Shown here: positions 7,688-16,892 of the stretch, one piece after another | Position numbering within the stretch: the first letter of the stretch is position 1 | Layout: each line of letters starts with the position of its first letter | Source: Ignatzschineria indica | Lineage (GTDB): Bacteria > Pseudomonadota > Gammaproteobacteria > Cardiobacteriales > Wohlfahrtiimonadaceae | Reading direction: 5' to 3' | Length of the DNA: 64,000 nucleotides | Assembly (NCBI RefSeq): GCF_003121925.1 | Contig: NZ_QEWR01000002.1 | Span: forward strand, 1-64,000 | The notes under the pieces: model-generated | Seen by the model: the letters and a program-made list of their open reading frames with translations, nothing else | What the model was told of the DNA's origin: nothing | Databases searched by the model: none | Translations under genes and position numbers: made by a program

Positions 7688-9859
7688 GTGAACAAGAACG
7701 AAAATATTGAAGCAGTAACGGAAGAAGTCGAGGAAACAGTTAGTGAACCAGATAATCGAGATTATGGTTCATGGATTGAAGCCATTTTAATGGTGGCTAA
7801 GCATTATCGTATAGAGTGTTCGAAAGAGAATATCTTATTGACAAGCCACTGGCTCAGCGATAGACCGGTTAGTGATGTATTGCGAAGTATTGCTCGTCAG
7901 GCGGGCTTGAGTTTTAGTGTTATAAAATTAGAGGACTCTGAACTGTCTGTCTGGCGTTTACCCTTAGTTGTTCAGCTAAAAGAGGGTCAGATCGGTGTTA
8001 TTGATGCGATCGATAAAGATGGTGACCTCGGTATTACTTATAGTGGTGATGGGGGTCTGAAGAGTCGAATTAGTAGAAAAGACCTTTTAGAGAATGTCAT
8101 ATTAGCCGTTGTTTTAAGGCCAACACATACCGTTAGGGATGCAAGAGTTGATGAGTATGTTAAACCTCATGATCGCAGTTGGTTTAGAAAGATTGTCATA
8201 AAAGATTGGAAGCCCTATAGCCATATCTTTATTGCTTCTTTTGTTGTGAACGTATTAGCATTAGCGGGGATTCTCTTTACTCGACAAGTTTATGATAGGG
8301 TTATTCCAGCTGAATCTTATCCCACGCTTTATGTTCTCTTTAGTGGTGTTTTAGTTGCCATTATTTTTGGCTTTATTATGCGAAAATTGCGGACGAGAGT
8401 AACCGATCTTTTAGGGAAAAGGGCAGATATGCGCATTTCAGATCGTGTATTTGGTCATGTGTTGCGTATCAATAATATGCACCGACCTAAATCGACCGGG
8501 ACATTTATCTCTCAAGTAAGAGAGTTAGACAGCGTTCGTGAATTGTTAACATCAACCACTGTTACAGCATTTGCTGATATGCCGTTCTTCTTTCTTTTCT
8601 GTTTTGTCTTTTGGTATATCGCGGGATCTTTAGTTTGGATTCCTATTGGTGCTGTTATCTTGATGGTTCTACCTGGAATTTTAGCCCAAAAGAAATTACG
8701 CGCTTTTGCTAATCAGGCAATGAGGGAGTCGGCATTAAGAAATGCGATGTTAGTGGAAGCGATACAGGGCAATGAGGATATTAAGACACTGCAAGCAGAA
8801 CATCGTTTTCAGACGCAATGGAATAACTATAATGCTGTTTCAGCTGATGTTAATCTTCAACTGCGCTCCTTGATTAGTACCCTCAATAGTTGGACACAGA
8901 GTATACAAACATCAGCTTTTGCTGTGATTGTATTATTTGGGGCTCCAATGGTGATGGAGGGGGATTTAACAACAGGGTCTCTTATTGCTGCATCTATTTT
9001 AGGTGGAAGAATGATTGCACCTATGGCAGGAATTACGCAAGTTTTAAATCGTTGGCAGCAGGCAAAAGTCGCTTTAGCAGGGATTAATCAACTAATGGAG
9101 CTTCCGGTGGACCATCCTCCTGGGGAGAAACGGGTTCATAAGAGTGCGATCGCCGGTCATTATCAGATTAAAAATGCGCAGTTTTTCTATCATGCAGAGA
9201 GTCAACAACCTTCATTGACGATTGAGAATTTAGAGATTAAACCGGGAGAGAAAATTGCAGTTTTAGGTCGCAATGGTGCCGGAAAGTCAACCCTTTTACA
9301 GGTCCTTTCAGGATTGTTAACTCCTAAGGGGGGCGTGGTTACGCTCGATGGGGTAAGTTTGTCCCATATTGATCCGGCTGATGTTCGTCGAGATATAGGG
9401 TTGATGAGCCAAAATTCCCGATTGTTTCACGGAACGATTCGAGAAAATCTGCTTTTTGGTGCTCCTTTAGCAACTGATGAGAGTCTACTTCATGCTCTGA
9501 ATATGACCGGAGCGGCAAGCTTTATCAGTCAACTACCAACAGGTTTAGATTACGTTATTGCGGAAGGTGGGCATGGTCTATCTGGGGGACAAAAGCAATC
9601 CCTGTTATTGGCAAGACTCTTTATTCGTAACCCCCATATTGCGCTCTTAGATGAACCAACTTCGGCGCTTGATGATGTGACAGAGAAGAGCTTTATCTCG
9701 GCATTAGAGGGCTGGAGTATTGGAAAAACTCTGATTGTAGCGACACATAAGATGAGCGTTGTAAATCTTATGGATCGTATTATTGTAATTAACAATGGTC
9801 GAATTGTATTAGATGGATCTAAAGAGAAAGTGCTAGCACAATTATCGGGGAAGAAGTAG
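7688..9859 (+). CDS. Type I secretion permease/ATPase, LapB/LssB type
   Basis: A 723-residue ABC exporter. Residues ~25-150 are a C39-like domain without the catalytic cysteine motif (the region reads YGSWIEAILMVAKHY), so it should bind rather than cleave its substrate. A transmembrane domain spans ~165-430. The nucleotide-binding domain has Walker A GRNGAGKST (~527-535), signature LSGGQKQ (~631) and Walker B ALLDEPTSAL (~650). The GTG start has GGAAG at proper spacing. By family it pumps large RTX-type proteins across both membranes with the adaptor encoded next and the TolC-like gene upstream. No substrate gene is near. Confidence 0.93.
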   Translation: MNKNENIEAVTEEVEETVSEPDNRDYGSWIEAILMVAKHYRIECSKENILLTSHWLSDRPVSDVLRSIARQAGLSFSVIKLEDSELSVWRLPLVVQLKEGQIGVIDAIDKDGDLGITYSGDGGLKSRISRKDLLENVILAVVLRPTHTVRDARVDEYVKPHDRSWFRKIVIKDWKPYSHIFIASFVVNVLALAGILFTRQVYDRVIPAESYPTLYVLFSGVLVAIIFGFIMRKLRTRVTDLLGKRADMRISDRVFGHVLRINNMHRPKSTGTFISQVRELDSVRELLTSTTVTAFADMPFFFLFCFVFWYIAGSLVWIPIGAVILMVLPGILAQKKLRAFANQAMRESALRNAMLVEAIQGNEDIKTLQAEHRFQTQWNNYNAVSADVNLQLRSLISTLNSWTQSIQTSAFAVIVLFGAPMVMEGDLTTGSLIAASILGGRMIAPMAGITQVLNRWQQAKVALAGINQLMELPVDHPPGEKRVHKSAIAGHYQIKNAQFFYHAESQQPSLTIENLEIKPGEKIAVLGRNGAGKSTLLQVLSGLLTPKGGVVTLDGVSLSHIDPADVRRDIGLMSQNSRLFHGTIRENLLFGAPLATDESLLHALNMTGAASFISQLPTGLDYVIAEGGHGLSGGQKQSLLLARLFIRNPHIALLDEPTSALDDVTEKSFISALEGWSIGKTLIVATHKMSVVNLMDRIIVINNGRIVLDGSKEKVLAQLSGKK

Positions 9860-9986
9860 GTCTTAAGTAGAGAAACCGATCATGCTAAATAGATAAGTTT
9901 TAGCGATAATTATCAAATGATTAGTGCTATTAGAATGATAGAAACTAATCTTCTCTACGAGTATTAGAAGAATTTAAGAGGTTTAT

Positions 9987-11210
9987 ATGAGTAAAACCGA
10001 TGAAAAACGTGATCTTTTATTATTAGATTATGAAGAAGATCAGAGATGTTATAAAGATCATATTGGGGAGTCTGAAATAGTAAAATCATCCCGTATTATT
10101 TGGGCTTTTTTACTACTATTAGTAGCCTTAATAGTATGGGCTTATTTTGCTGAAATTGTAGAGGTCTCAACGGGATCTGGAAAAGTTGTTCCTACCTCTC
10201 GTGAGCAGGTTATTCAATCCTTAGAAGGGGGAATTATCTCTGATCTTTATGTGCGCGAAGGGGATATTGTTGATAAAGGGCAGGTTTTAGCGCAACTCGA
10301 TTTAACTAAAACTGAAGCTACTGTTGAGGAGAGTGCAGCGAAGTATCGTGCTGCGCTTGCCAGTATTGCGCGTCTTGAGGCAGAAGTGGATCATAGTGAG
10401 TTAGATTTTCCAGATGAACTTGATGCTTTTCCTGAGTTGATCCAAGCAGAGACTCGTCTTTATGAGACTAGAAGAAAAGCGTTGGAAGAATCTGTTCGTG
10501 GTTTAGAGCAGTCACTTGCATTGGTAAAATCTGAGCTCCAATTAACCCAAGCTTTAGCGCAACAGGGAGCTGCGAGTAATGTTGATGTTTTAAAATTACA
10601 AAGACAAGTAGTCGATTTAGAGTCTCAAATTACTGATAAACTCTCTGAGTATATGGTGCAAGCTCGGGAAGAATTGAGTAAAGTTCAGGCAGAAGCGGAG
10701 TCATTGGAGTCTGTCGTCAGAGGACGAGAGGATTCACTTTCCCGATTAACATTACGTTCTCCTGTTAGAGGTGTTGTTAAGGATGTCATATTGACTACTC
10801 GTGGGGGAGTTGTACCACCGAATGGAGAGTTAATGCAAATTGTTCCATTAGATGATCAGCTTTTAATTGAGGCGCGTATCTCTCCGCGAGATATCGCTTA
10901 TATTCATCCAGGTCAAGAAGCTAAAGTGAAAATTACAGCCTATGATTACTCTATCTTTGGAGGGTTAGATGGAAAAGTAACCGTTATCTCTCCTGATACA
11001 ATTCAAGATGAGACAAAACCTGATGTTTTCTACTATCGCGTTTTTATTAGAACAGAGACAGATTCTTTGGTTGATAAAAAGAGCGGTAAAGAGTTTCCCA
11101 TCGTGCCGGGGATGATAGCAACAGTTGATATTAAAACAGGCGATAAAACCGTATTTGATTACTTGATGAAGCCTTTTGGCCGTGTTAAAGAGGCATTAAG
11201 AGAGCGTTAA
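9987..11210 (+). CDS. HlyD-family membrane fusion protein of type I secretion (LapC-like)
   Basis: A 407-residue periplasmic adaptor. It has a cytoplasmic N-terminus (~1-32), one membrane helix (~33-52), a lipoyl/barrel-sandwich half beginning with the HlyD motif VVPTSREQVIQSLEGG (~65-80), long coiled coils (~110-245), the second half-motif LRSPVRGVVKDV and a beta-barrel C-terminus ending KPFGRVKEALRER, as is common in type I adaptors. It bridges the ABC exporter and the outer membrane channel. It lies 127 bases after the exporter gene and is probably co-transcribed. Confidence 0.94.
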   Translation: MSKTDEKRDLLLLDYEEDQRCYKDHIGESEIVKSSRIIWAFLLLLVALIVWAYFAEIVEVSTGSGKVVPTSREQVIQSLEGGIISDLYVREGDIVDKGQVLAQLDLTKTEATVEESAAKYRAALASIARLEAEVDHSELDFPDELDAFPELIQAETRLYETRRKALEESVRGLEQSLALVKSELQLTQALAQQGAASNVDVLKLQRQVVDLESQITDKLSEYMVQAREELSKVQAEAESLESVVRGREDSLSRLTLRSPVRGVVKDVILTTRGGVVPPNGELMQIVPLDDQLLIEARISPRDIAYIHPGQEAKVKITAYDYSIFGGLDGKVTVISPDTIQDETKPDVFYYRVFIRTETDSLVDKKSGKEFPIVPGMIATVDIKTGDKTVFDYLMKPFGRVKEALRER

Positions 11211-11305
11211 ATAATAGTGAAGGTTGTAAGCTATAAGATAAAATATTTTCCATCATCTTTTTTAAAAGATAAATCAAGATAAACAAGATAGAGCAAGTGA
11301 GAAAA

Positions 11306-11779
11306 ATGAAAGAAACCGAAGCTATAACGTTAGGAGAAGCACTCAATAATCGTGCTGATCTACAGACAAGAATCGCACAATTAACAACACGTTTAGGCGA
11401 TAATATTAAAGTTCAAGAAGGAGATGAGCCGGCGCTTTCACCTAATAGTTTGAAAAAGGAGCTCTTTACGGCAATAGATGCATTAGGTGTTCTGATCGAG
11501 CGAATTAATAAAACGAATCTTGCAACAGATTTTGATAAGGATAAGAAATTGTCGGAAGCACTCATTGAGCGAGAAAATTTGATGAAAAAGCGTCAAGTTG
11601 TTCAACAGATGATCGATAAAGCTTCGGAAAATAGTAATCGTTATAGTATGTCTGAAATTAAGTTTATCTCTGTCGTGAATGTTGAGTTGCTTAGTAAAGA
11701 ATATGATCAGCTCTCGAAAGCATGGCGTGAGCTTGATAACCAGATACAATCAATTAATTGGCGTACAGAGCTACTTTAG
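11306..11779 (+). CDS. DIP1984-family protein
   Basis: About 157 residues, largely helical and charged, matching the DIP1984 (septicolysin-like) family in its opening (ITLGEALNNRADLQTRI, QLTTRL) and its end (LSKAWRELDNQIQSINWRTEL). The biochemical role of this family is not established. I place the start at the ATG at 11306, with GTGAG just before it. A GTG at 11297 would add three residues. It follows the secretion adaptor gene on the same strand by 95 bases, so it may belong to that transcript, but a role in secretion is unproven. Confidence 0.8.
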   Translation: MKETEAITLGEALNNRADLQTRIAQLTTRLGDNIKVQEGDEPALSPNSLKKELFTAIDALGVLIERINKTNLATDFDKDKKLSEALIERENLMKKRQVVQQMIDKASENSNRYSMSEIKFISVVNVELLSKEYDQLSKAWRELDNQIQSINWRTELL

Positions 11780-11963
11780 AGGTACAATCAGTATTGGCAA
11801 TATAGAGAAGGCGAGTATAAAACTGATAACTGTCATAGCATTAACCATGTATCCTTTAACAATTAACGTTAAGAACAGTTAACTCCGTGGCAAAGCCACA
11901 GAACAAGTAACACTTGACTATTGACTACCATATACTGATTCTCTATATGGGTGGGAACGGGGT

Positions 11964-12016
11964 ATCCCTAGCTTTTAAGATTCTATTGTAGAGTTTTAGA
12001 GGCTAGGGATTTTTTA
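11964..12016 (+). terminator. Terminator downstream of the secretion/DIP1984 genes
   Basis: ATCCCTAGC (11964-11972) pairs with GCTAGGGAT (12002-12010), with extra pairing in the loop, and is followed by TTTTTT. A smaller hairpin (GTGGCAAAGCCAC) lies at about 11887-11899. The rest of the 11780-12036 gap shows nothing else. Confidence 0.85.
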
Positions 12017-12036
12017 TGCCGATCTATTTATGTTAT

Positions 12037-12237
12037 CTATTTAGTACTCTCGTCTCTTCCTTCTAAAGTGGAGAGCTCGCAGTTATTATTTTGATTGCCA
12101 TCAATGACACACTTTTCTAATCGTTTAGCTACATCAACACCTTGAGCACATGCGCTTAAAAGAAGAGCAGTTGCAACAGTTGTAATAAGGAGTCGACCTT
12201 TTTTCATGGGGGTTAGATTCATGTTAATCTTCATCAT
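12037..12237 (-). CDS. Small predicted lipoprotein, unknown function
   Basis: A 66-residue protein with a lipoprotein signal (LLLSAC, lipid-modified Cys30) and a mature part of only 37 residues with two further cysteines (43 and 53). The start at 12237 is backed by AAAGGA six bases upstream. The inner Met11, which would give a more ordinary signal peptide, has only CCCCC before it. I do not recognise a family. Octamer repeats lie 44-75 bases upstream of its start. Confidence 0.6.
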   Translation of the reverse strand: MMKINMNLTPMKKGRLLITTVATALLLSACAQGVDVAKRLEKCVIDGNQNNNCELSTLEGRDESTK

Positions 12238-12280
12238 TAGTTCCTTTTATCTGAATTTATTGACTCTATTTAATAGAGTT

Positions 12281-12312
12281 TTGCAATCTTGCAATCTTGC
12301 AATCCTACAATC
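12281..12312. repeat. Octanucleotide tandem repeat (TTGCAATC)
   Basis: TTGCAATC occurs three times exactly (12281-12304), followed by the degenerate copy CTACAATC. It lies in the probable promoter region of the small lipoprotein on the minus strand, next to the palindrome ACTCTATTTAATAGAGT. The remainder of 12238-12791 is A+T-rich. It contains an extended -10-like TGCTATAGT at 12625-12633 that could serve oppA with a long leader. Confidence 0.8.
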
Positions 12313-12791
12313 CTGTCATTCTATTTCTTAAGTTTAAGCCTCTTTAAGTAGTATAAGACAGTATGATAAAACAGTATAAATTAGTATAAAGATTTGAACC
12401 GAGATTTACCTTGGCTCAAACTACCATCTGTTTTTATTAAAGCAGGTTAGAGAGATTAGCGGGGGTAGTTAGAGTTGTTAGCTCTATTGATTGAAAATTT
12501 CGAACGATTTTTACTGCATAATGATTTTGCTCTTATTAATTGTGATTTATTGATCTAATCTCTGAAGTTTGCATCTTATTTGTTCACACTTTTGAAGTGG
12601 AATACTTTTATCTTTTTTATCCCGTGCTATAGTGAAAATGTTAAAAATTAAATATAAAAGTGGTGAAATAGAACTGGATTAGATTATCGTTTAATCAGAT
12701 TTTTATTGGAAACTCTTATTTGGCAATTCTTATCTTATAGATTCTGATGGATTTTTAAGCCCCCACTTTTATCACTATGTTAGGAGAGATT

Positions 12792-14420
12792 ATGAAAAAA
12801 GGATTTGCAAAGAGTCTATTAGCATCGGCATTAATTGCGACAATGGCAGTAAGTGGTGCCGTTGCGGCAGAGGTACCGGAAGGTACTAAACTTCATAAAG
12901 AGCAGAAACTGATACGAAATAATGGTGCAGAGCCGCAATCACTTGATCCTCATAAAATTGAAGGGGTGCCGGAGGCAAACTTAGCGCGCGATCAATTTGA
13001 AGGTCTTGTCAATATTGACCTTAATGGTGAGATCCGTCCCGGAGTTGCTGAATCTTGGGAGAGTGATGATTATCGTGTTTGGCGTTTTAATCTGCGCAAA
13101 GATGCGAAATGGTCTAATGGTGATCCGGTAACTGCGGAAGATTTTGTCTACTCATGGAAACGTTTAGTTGATCCAAATACCGCATCTCCTTATGCAAGTT
13201 ATCTTCAATATGCCCATGTTGAAAATGTCGATGATATTGTTAATGGTAAAGCAGATCCTGATACATTAGGTGTCCGTGCTCTAGATGACCATACATTTGA
13301 AATTACGTTAAGTGAGCCGATTCCCTATATTGATAAATTGGTAGGGCATACATCAACTGTTCCTGTTCATCGTGCAACTGTTGAGAAGTATGGTAATCAG
13401 TGGACTTCACCGAAGAATTTTGTCAGCAATGGTGCTTATAAATTAAAAGATTGGGTGGTGAATGAGCGTATTGTTCTTGAGCGCAACGATCAGTATTGGG
13501 ATAACGATAAAACTGTGATCGATGAAGTAACGTTCCTCGCGATCCCTTCAGAGGTTACCGATGTGAATCGTTATCGTAGTGGCGAAGTGGATATGACCAA
13601 TAATGCAATCCCCGTAGATCTCTTCTCAAGATTGCAACGTGATATCCCAGATGAGGTGAAGATCTCTCCATCACTCTGTACTTACTATTATGAAATTAAT
13701 AATGAGCAAGCACCTTTTGATGATGCACGGGTAAGAGCGGCTGTTAAGTTAGCGCTTGATCGCGATATTATTGCAAATAAAGTCATGGGACAAGGACAGA
13801 CGCCGGCCTTCGGTTTTACTCCGCCTTCAACAGTTGATATGGAAGCGATTGAGCCAGAGTGGTTCCAGCTTACACAGAAGGAGCGTAATGAGAAGGCAAA
13901 ACAACTCTTAGCAGATGCAGGATATGGTCCTGGTAATCCGCTCTCATTTACACTACTTTATAATACTTCTGAGGCGCATAGAAAGGTTGCCATCGCCGCT
14001 GCATCGATCTTAAAACAGAATGCCGGCATTGAAGTAAAACTTGAGAATCAAGAGTGGAAAACATTCTTAGATAGCCGTCATCAGGGTAATTATGAAGTTG
14101 CAAGAGCCGGTTGGTGTGCAGATTATAATGAGCCATCAAGTTTCTTAAATATTATGCTCTCAACTAGTAGTAATAACACCTCTCACTATAAGAGTGATGA
14201 ATTTGATGCCGCAATGCGTAAAAGTATTACCGCAGCGACAGAAGATGAGCGCGTAAAAGCATATCAAGAAGCTGAGAGAATTCTCGATGAAGATAGTGCA
14301 TTAGTTCCTATCTACTACTATGTATCTCCTCGTTTAGTAAAACCCTATGTGGGCGGTTATAGCGTTAACAATCCACTAGGTTATGCTTATACGAAAGATA
14401 TGTATATTATTGAGCATTAA
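12792..14420 (+). CDS. oppA: Oligopeptide ABC transporter substrate-binding protein (OppA-like)
   Basis: A 542-residue periplasmic solute-binding protein of the SBP_bac_5 family. A Sec signal peptide ends near AVAA (~25), followed by the OppA-type opening NNGAEPQSLDPHKIEG, WSNGDPVTAEDFVYSWKRL, WCADYNEPSSFLN and YYYVSPRLVKPYVGGY, all typical of OppA/MppA. The start is the ATG at 12792 with TAGGAGAG in front. An upstream ATG at 12777 falls before that ribosome site. It would deliver peptides to an Opp permease, but no oppBCDF genes are in the window. A paralogue follows. Confidence 0.94.
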   Translation: MKKGFAKSLLASALIATMAVSGAVAAEVPEGTKLHKEQKLIRNNGAEPQSLDPHKIEGVPEANLARDQFEGLVNIDLNGEIRPGVAESWESDDYRVWRFNLRKDAKWSNGDPVTAEDFVYSWKRLVDPNTASPYASYLQYAHVENVDDIVNGKADPDTLGVRALDDHTFEITLSEPIPYIDKLVGHTSTVPVHRATVEKYGNQWTSPKNFVSNGAYKLKDWVVNERIVLERNDQYWDNDKTVIDEVTFLAIPSEVTDVNRYRSGEVDMTNNAIPVDLFSRLQRDIPDEVKISPSLCTYYYEINNEQAPFDDARVRAAVKLALDRDIIANKVMGQGQTPAFGFTPPSTVDMEAIEPEWFQLTQKERNEKAKQLLADAGYGPGNPLSFTLLYNTSEAHRKVAIAAASILKQNAGIEVKLENQEWKTFLDSRHQGNYEVARAGWCADYNEPSSFLNIMLSTSSNNTSHYKSDEFDAAMRKSITAATEDERVKAYQEAERILDEDSALVPIYYYVSPRLVKPYVGGYSVNNPLGYAYTKDMYIIEH

Positions 14421-14541
14421 TTACTAATCGTTAATCGCTAATCATATTGCGCTAATCATCTTGTTTTGTCGATATCGGTATATCTCTATATTGATCTATC
14501 GATCTATTCATTACATGGTTTTTACTATGAGCAAGTAGAAA

Positions 14542-14582
14542 AGCAGCTGAATGGAGTACCCCATTTTGGCTGCTTTTTTTAA
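14542..14582 (+). terminator. Terminator between the two oppA-like genes
   Basis: AGCAGC-TGAATGG pairs with CCATTTTG-GCTGCT and is followed by a run of T. Copies of an AT-only unit (AAATAGTATTA) follow at about 14588-14622. The remainder up to 14824 is purine-rich and holds nothing else I can name. Confidence 0.85.
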
Positions 14583-14587
14583 TACTA

Positions 14588-14622
14588 TTAAATAGTATTA
14601 AAAATAGTATTAAAAATAGTAT
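14588..14622. repeat. Short A+T tandem repeat (AAATAGTATTA)
   Basis: About three copies of an 11-12 bp unit immediately after the terminator of the first oppA-like gene. Confidence 0.7.
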
Positions 14623-14824
14623 TACTACTATTAGCATAAGGTGTTGTGCCCCTGGTATTGGCGCATAATATTAAAAGTATGATAGAAAAGAAGTAGAAAA
14701 GAAGTAGAGAAGAAGATAGAAGAATCGAGGAAGAGGGAATCAGTTATAAAGAGTAAGTTATCAAGGTCTTAAGGACATTTTAGAGAGAATTTAGAGAGAT
14801 TTAAAAAAAGTCTTAAAAGGAGAT

Positions 14825-16546
14825 ATGACGATGGAGCAGAAAAATCGTTTTTATAAAGGGCGTTTGGCATTACTGCCGCTTGCTGTAGGATTTTCGCTTT
14901 GGGGAGCTTCAGTTGAGTTAGCCTCTTCTGCAATTGTTCCTAAGGGAGTTAAGTTGGCAGATCAACAGCGTCTAGTTCGCAATAATGGTACTGAGCCTCA
15001 ATCATTGGATCCACACAAAATTGAAGGCGTTGCCGAGTCTCACCTATCTCGTGATCTCTTTGAAGGGCTTGTGATTATCAATGATGATGGGGAGATGGAG
15101 ACTCGAGTGGCAAAGTCCTGGGAGAATGAGGACTTTATCGTTTGGCGTTTCAAGTTAAAACCTGACCTTAAGTGGTCTAATGGCGATCCTATTACGGCAT
15201 CAGATTTTGAGTATTCATGGAAACGATTAGCAGATCCGGCAACGGGTTCCCCTTATGCCAGTTATCTGCAATATGCACACATTGAGAATATTGATGATGT
15301 CATTTTAGGAGAGAAGCCGGCAGATGATCTCGGTGTTAAAGCGTTAGATGATGAGACATTAGAGGTGAGATTATCAACTGCTGTCCCCTATTTTCCACAG
15401 CTTTTAGCGCATACGGCGATGTCGCCTGTTCCCCAAAAAGTGATAGAAAAATATGGTGATCAATGGACCAATGTTGGGAATTTTGTGGGTAATGGCGCGT
15501 ATCAATTGGCACAGTGGCAAGTAAATGAATTTATTAAGCTAAAAAGGAATCAAGCATATTGGGATAATGATAATACGGTGATTGATGAGGTACTATTTTT
15601 ACCGATTACCTCAGAAGTGACAGAGGCACAGCGTTATCGTGCCGGAGAGATCGATATTACCGCCAATATTCCTATCGACTTTTTTCAGAAGTTACAAGCA
15701 GAGATCCCTGATGAGATTAAGGTAAGTCCTTATCTTTGCACCTATTATTACGGGATCAATAATAGCCGGGAGCCTTTTACTGATATTAGAGTAAGGGAGG
15801 CGTTAAAGTTAGCACTTGATCAAGAATTATTAACAGATCGGGTAAAAGCGCAAGGTGATCTACCCGCTTATAGTTTTACCCCTCCTTATATTGCCGGCAT
15901 TGAGAAATTGACCGTTCCAGAATGGTTTAATCAGCCGATGGAGGAGCGTAGTGCGCGAGCAAAAGCGCTCTTAAAAGAGGCAGGCTATGATGAATCTAAT
16001 CCTTTAAAAATTAAACTGCTCTATAACACCTCTGATCTTCATAAAAAGATGGGTGTTGCCGCAGCTTCACTTCTTAAGCAGAATGCAGGTGTAGAGATGA
16101 CACTAGATAATCGGGAGTGGAAGACTTATGCAGATAGTCGGCGTGCTGGAAATTATGATGTTGTCCGAGCTTCGTGGTGTGCTGATTACAATGAGCCATC
16201 TAGCTTTTTAAATATGATGATAGGGGATAGTAGCGTTAATACCGTTCATTATAAGAGCGATGAATTTGATCAGTTGATGAGGCAGACTTTAACAGCGAAA
16301 GATGATCAAGAGCGAGCTCATTTCTATCAAATTGCAGAAGAGAAGTTAGATCAGGATTCTGTAATTATTCCAATCTTCTATTTTGCAAATCTTCGTTTAG
16401 TTAAGCCACATGTTGGCGGATATACTGGGAAGAATCAGTTAGGATATTACTATACGAAGGACCTCTATATTATGGATCATGATGATAGAAATCAGATAGA
16501 TGATCCCTCTTCTCACCATTCTCGTAGTGGGAGTAAAGCGAAGTAA
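14825..16546 (+). CDS. Second OppA-like peptide-binding protein
   Basis: A 573-residue paralogue of the preceding protein, colinear with it almost throughout (NNGTEPQSLDPHKIEG, WSNGDPITASDFEYSWKRL, WCADYNEPSSFLN, LRLVKPHVGGY). It has a signal-like hydrophobic N-terminus (~12-32, ending ASSA) and a C-terminal extension of ~25 hydrophilic residues (DDRNQIDDPSSHHSRSGSKAK) that the first copy lacks. AAAAGGAGAT precedes the ATG. The divergence shows an old tandem duplication, and the two probably differ in peptide preference. Each gene seems to have its own transcription unit. Confidence 0.92.
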   Translation: MTMEQKNRFYKGRLALLPLAVGFSLWGASVELASSAIVPKGVKLADQQRLVRNNGTEPQSLDPHKIEGVAESHLSRDLFEGLVIINDDGEMETRVAKSWENEDFIVWRFKLKPDLKWSNGDPITASDFEYSWKRLADPATGSPYASYLQYAHIENIDDVILGEKPADDLGVKALDDETLEVRLSTAVPYFPQLLAHTAMSPVPQKVIEKYGDQWTNVGNFVGNGAYQLAQWQVNEFIKLKRNQAYWDNDNTVIDEVLFLPITSEVTEAQRYRAGEIDITANIPIDFFQKLQAEIPDEIKVSPYLCTYYYGINNSREPFTDIRVREALKLALDQELLTDRVKAQGDLPAYSFTPPYIAGIEKLTVPEWFNQPMEERSARAKALLKEAGYDESNPLKIKLLYNTSDLHKKMGVAAASLLKQNAGVEMTLDNREWKTYADSRRAGNYDVVRASWCADYNEPSSFLNMMIGDSSVNTVHYKSDEFDQLMRQTLTAKDDQERAHFYQIAEEKLDQDSVIIPIFYFANLRLVKPHVGGYTGKNQLGYYYTKDLYIMDHDDRNQIDDPSSHHSRSGSKAK

Positions 16547-16892
16547 TAGCGAGTTAACTGCAAGATCATTGTGAAGAGATTCTCTATTGATTGAGAGGTT
16601 CAAGAGAATCCTCTTCTTAAATCCTCTTCTTATATTGCTTTAGCGCCTTGAAAACTTTCATATCTAGCCCTCTAAACCACTCTATTTTCCCAGTGATGCG
16701 AAATAGAAACTAAGTTTTAACTTATTGAGGCTGATCTATATAAGGCTATCCTAGCTCTTTAGATCAATAAGCCCATAAATTAAGTCAGTCAAGTAAGTTA
16801 AGTCAGTTAAATCAAATATCAGTGGGAATTTAAGGGTATTATGCAATTGCTTCAGTAATGAGTTGCGTAATGATAGAGGAAGAAGTTGTAAG
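16547..16892. other. Intergenic region before the pilus module
   Basis: 346 bases without a gene. In many relatives pilM sits here. Translating by eye I find no PilM-like frame. The TTAAGTCAGT-type sequence is repeated two or three times at 16783-16812. No clear promoter. Confidence 0.5.
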
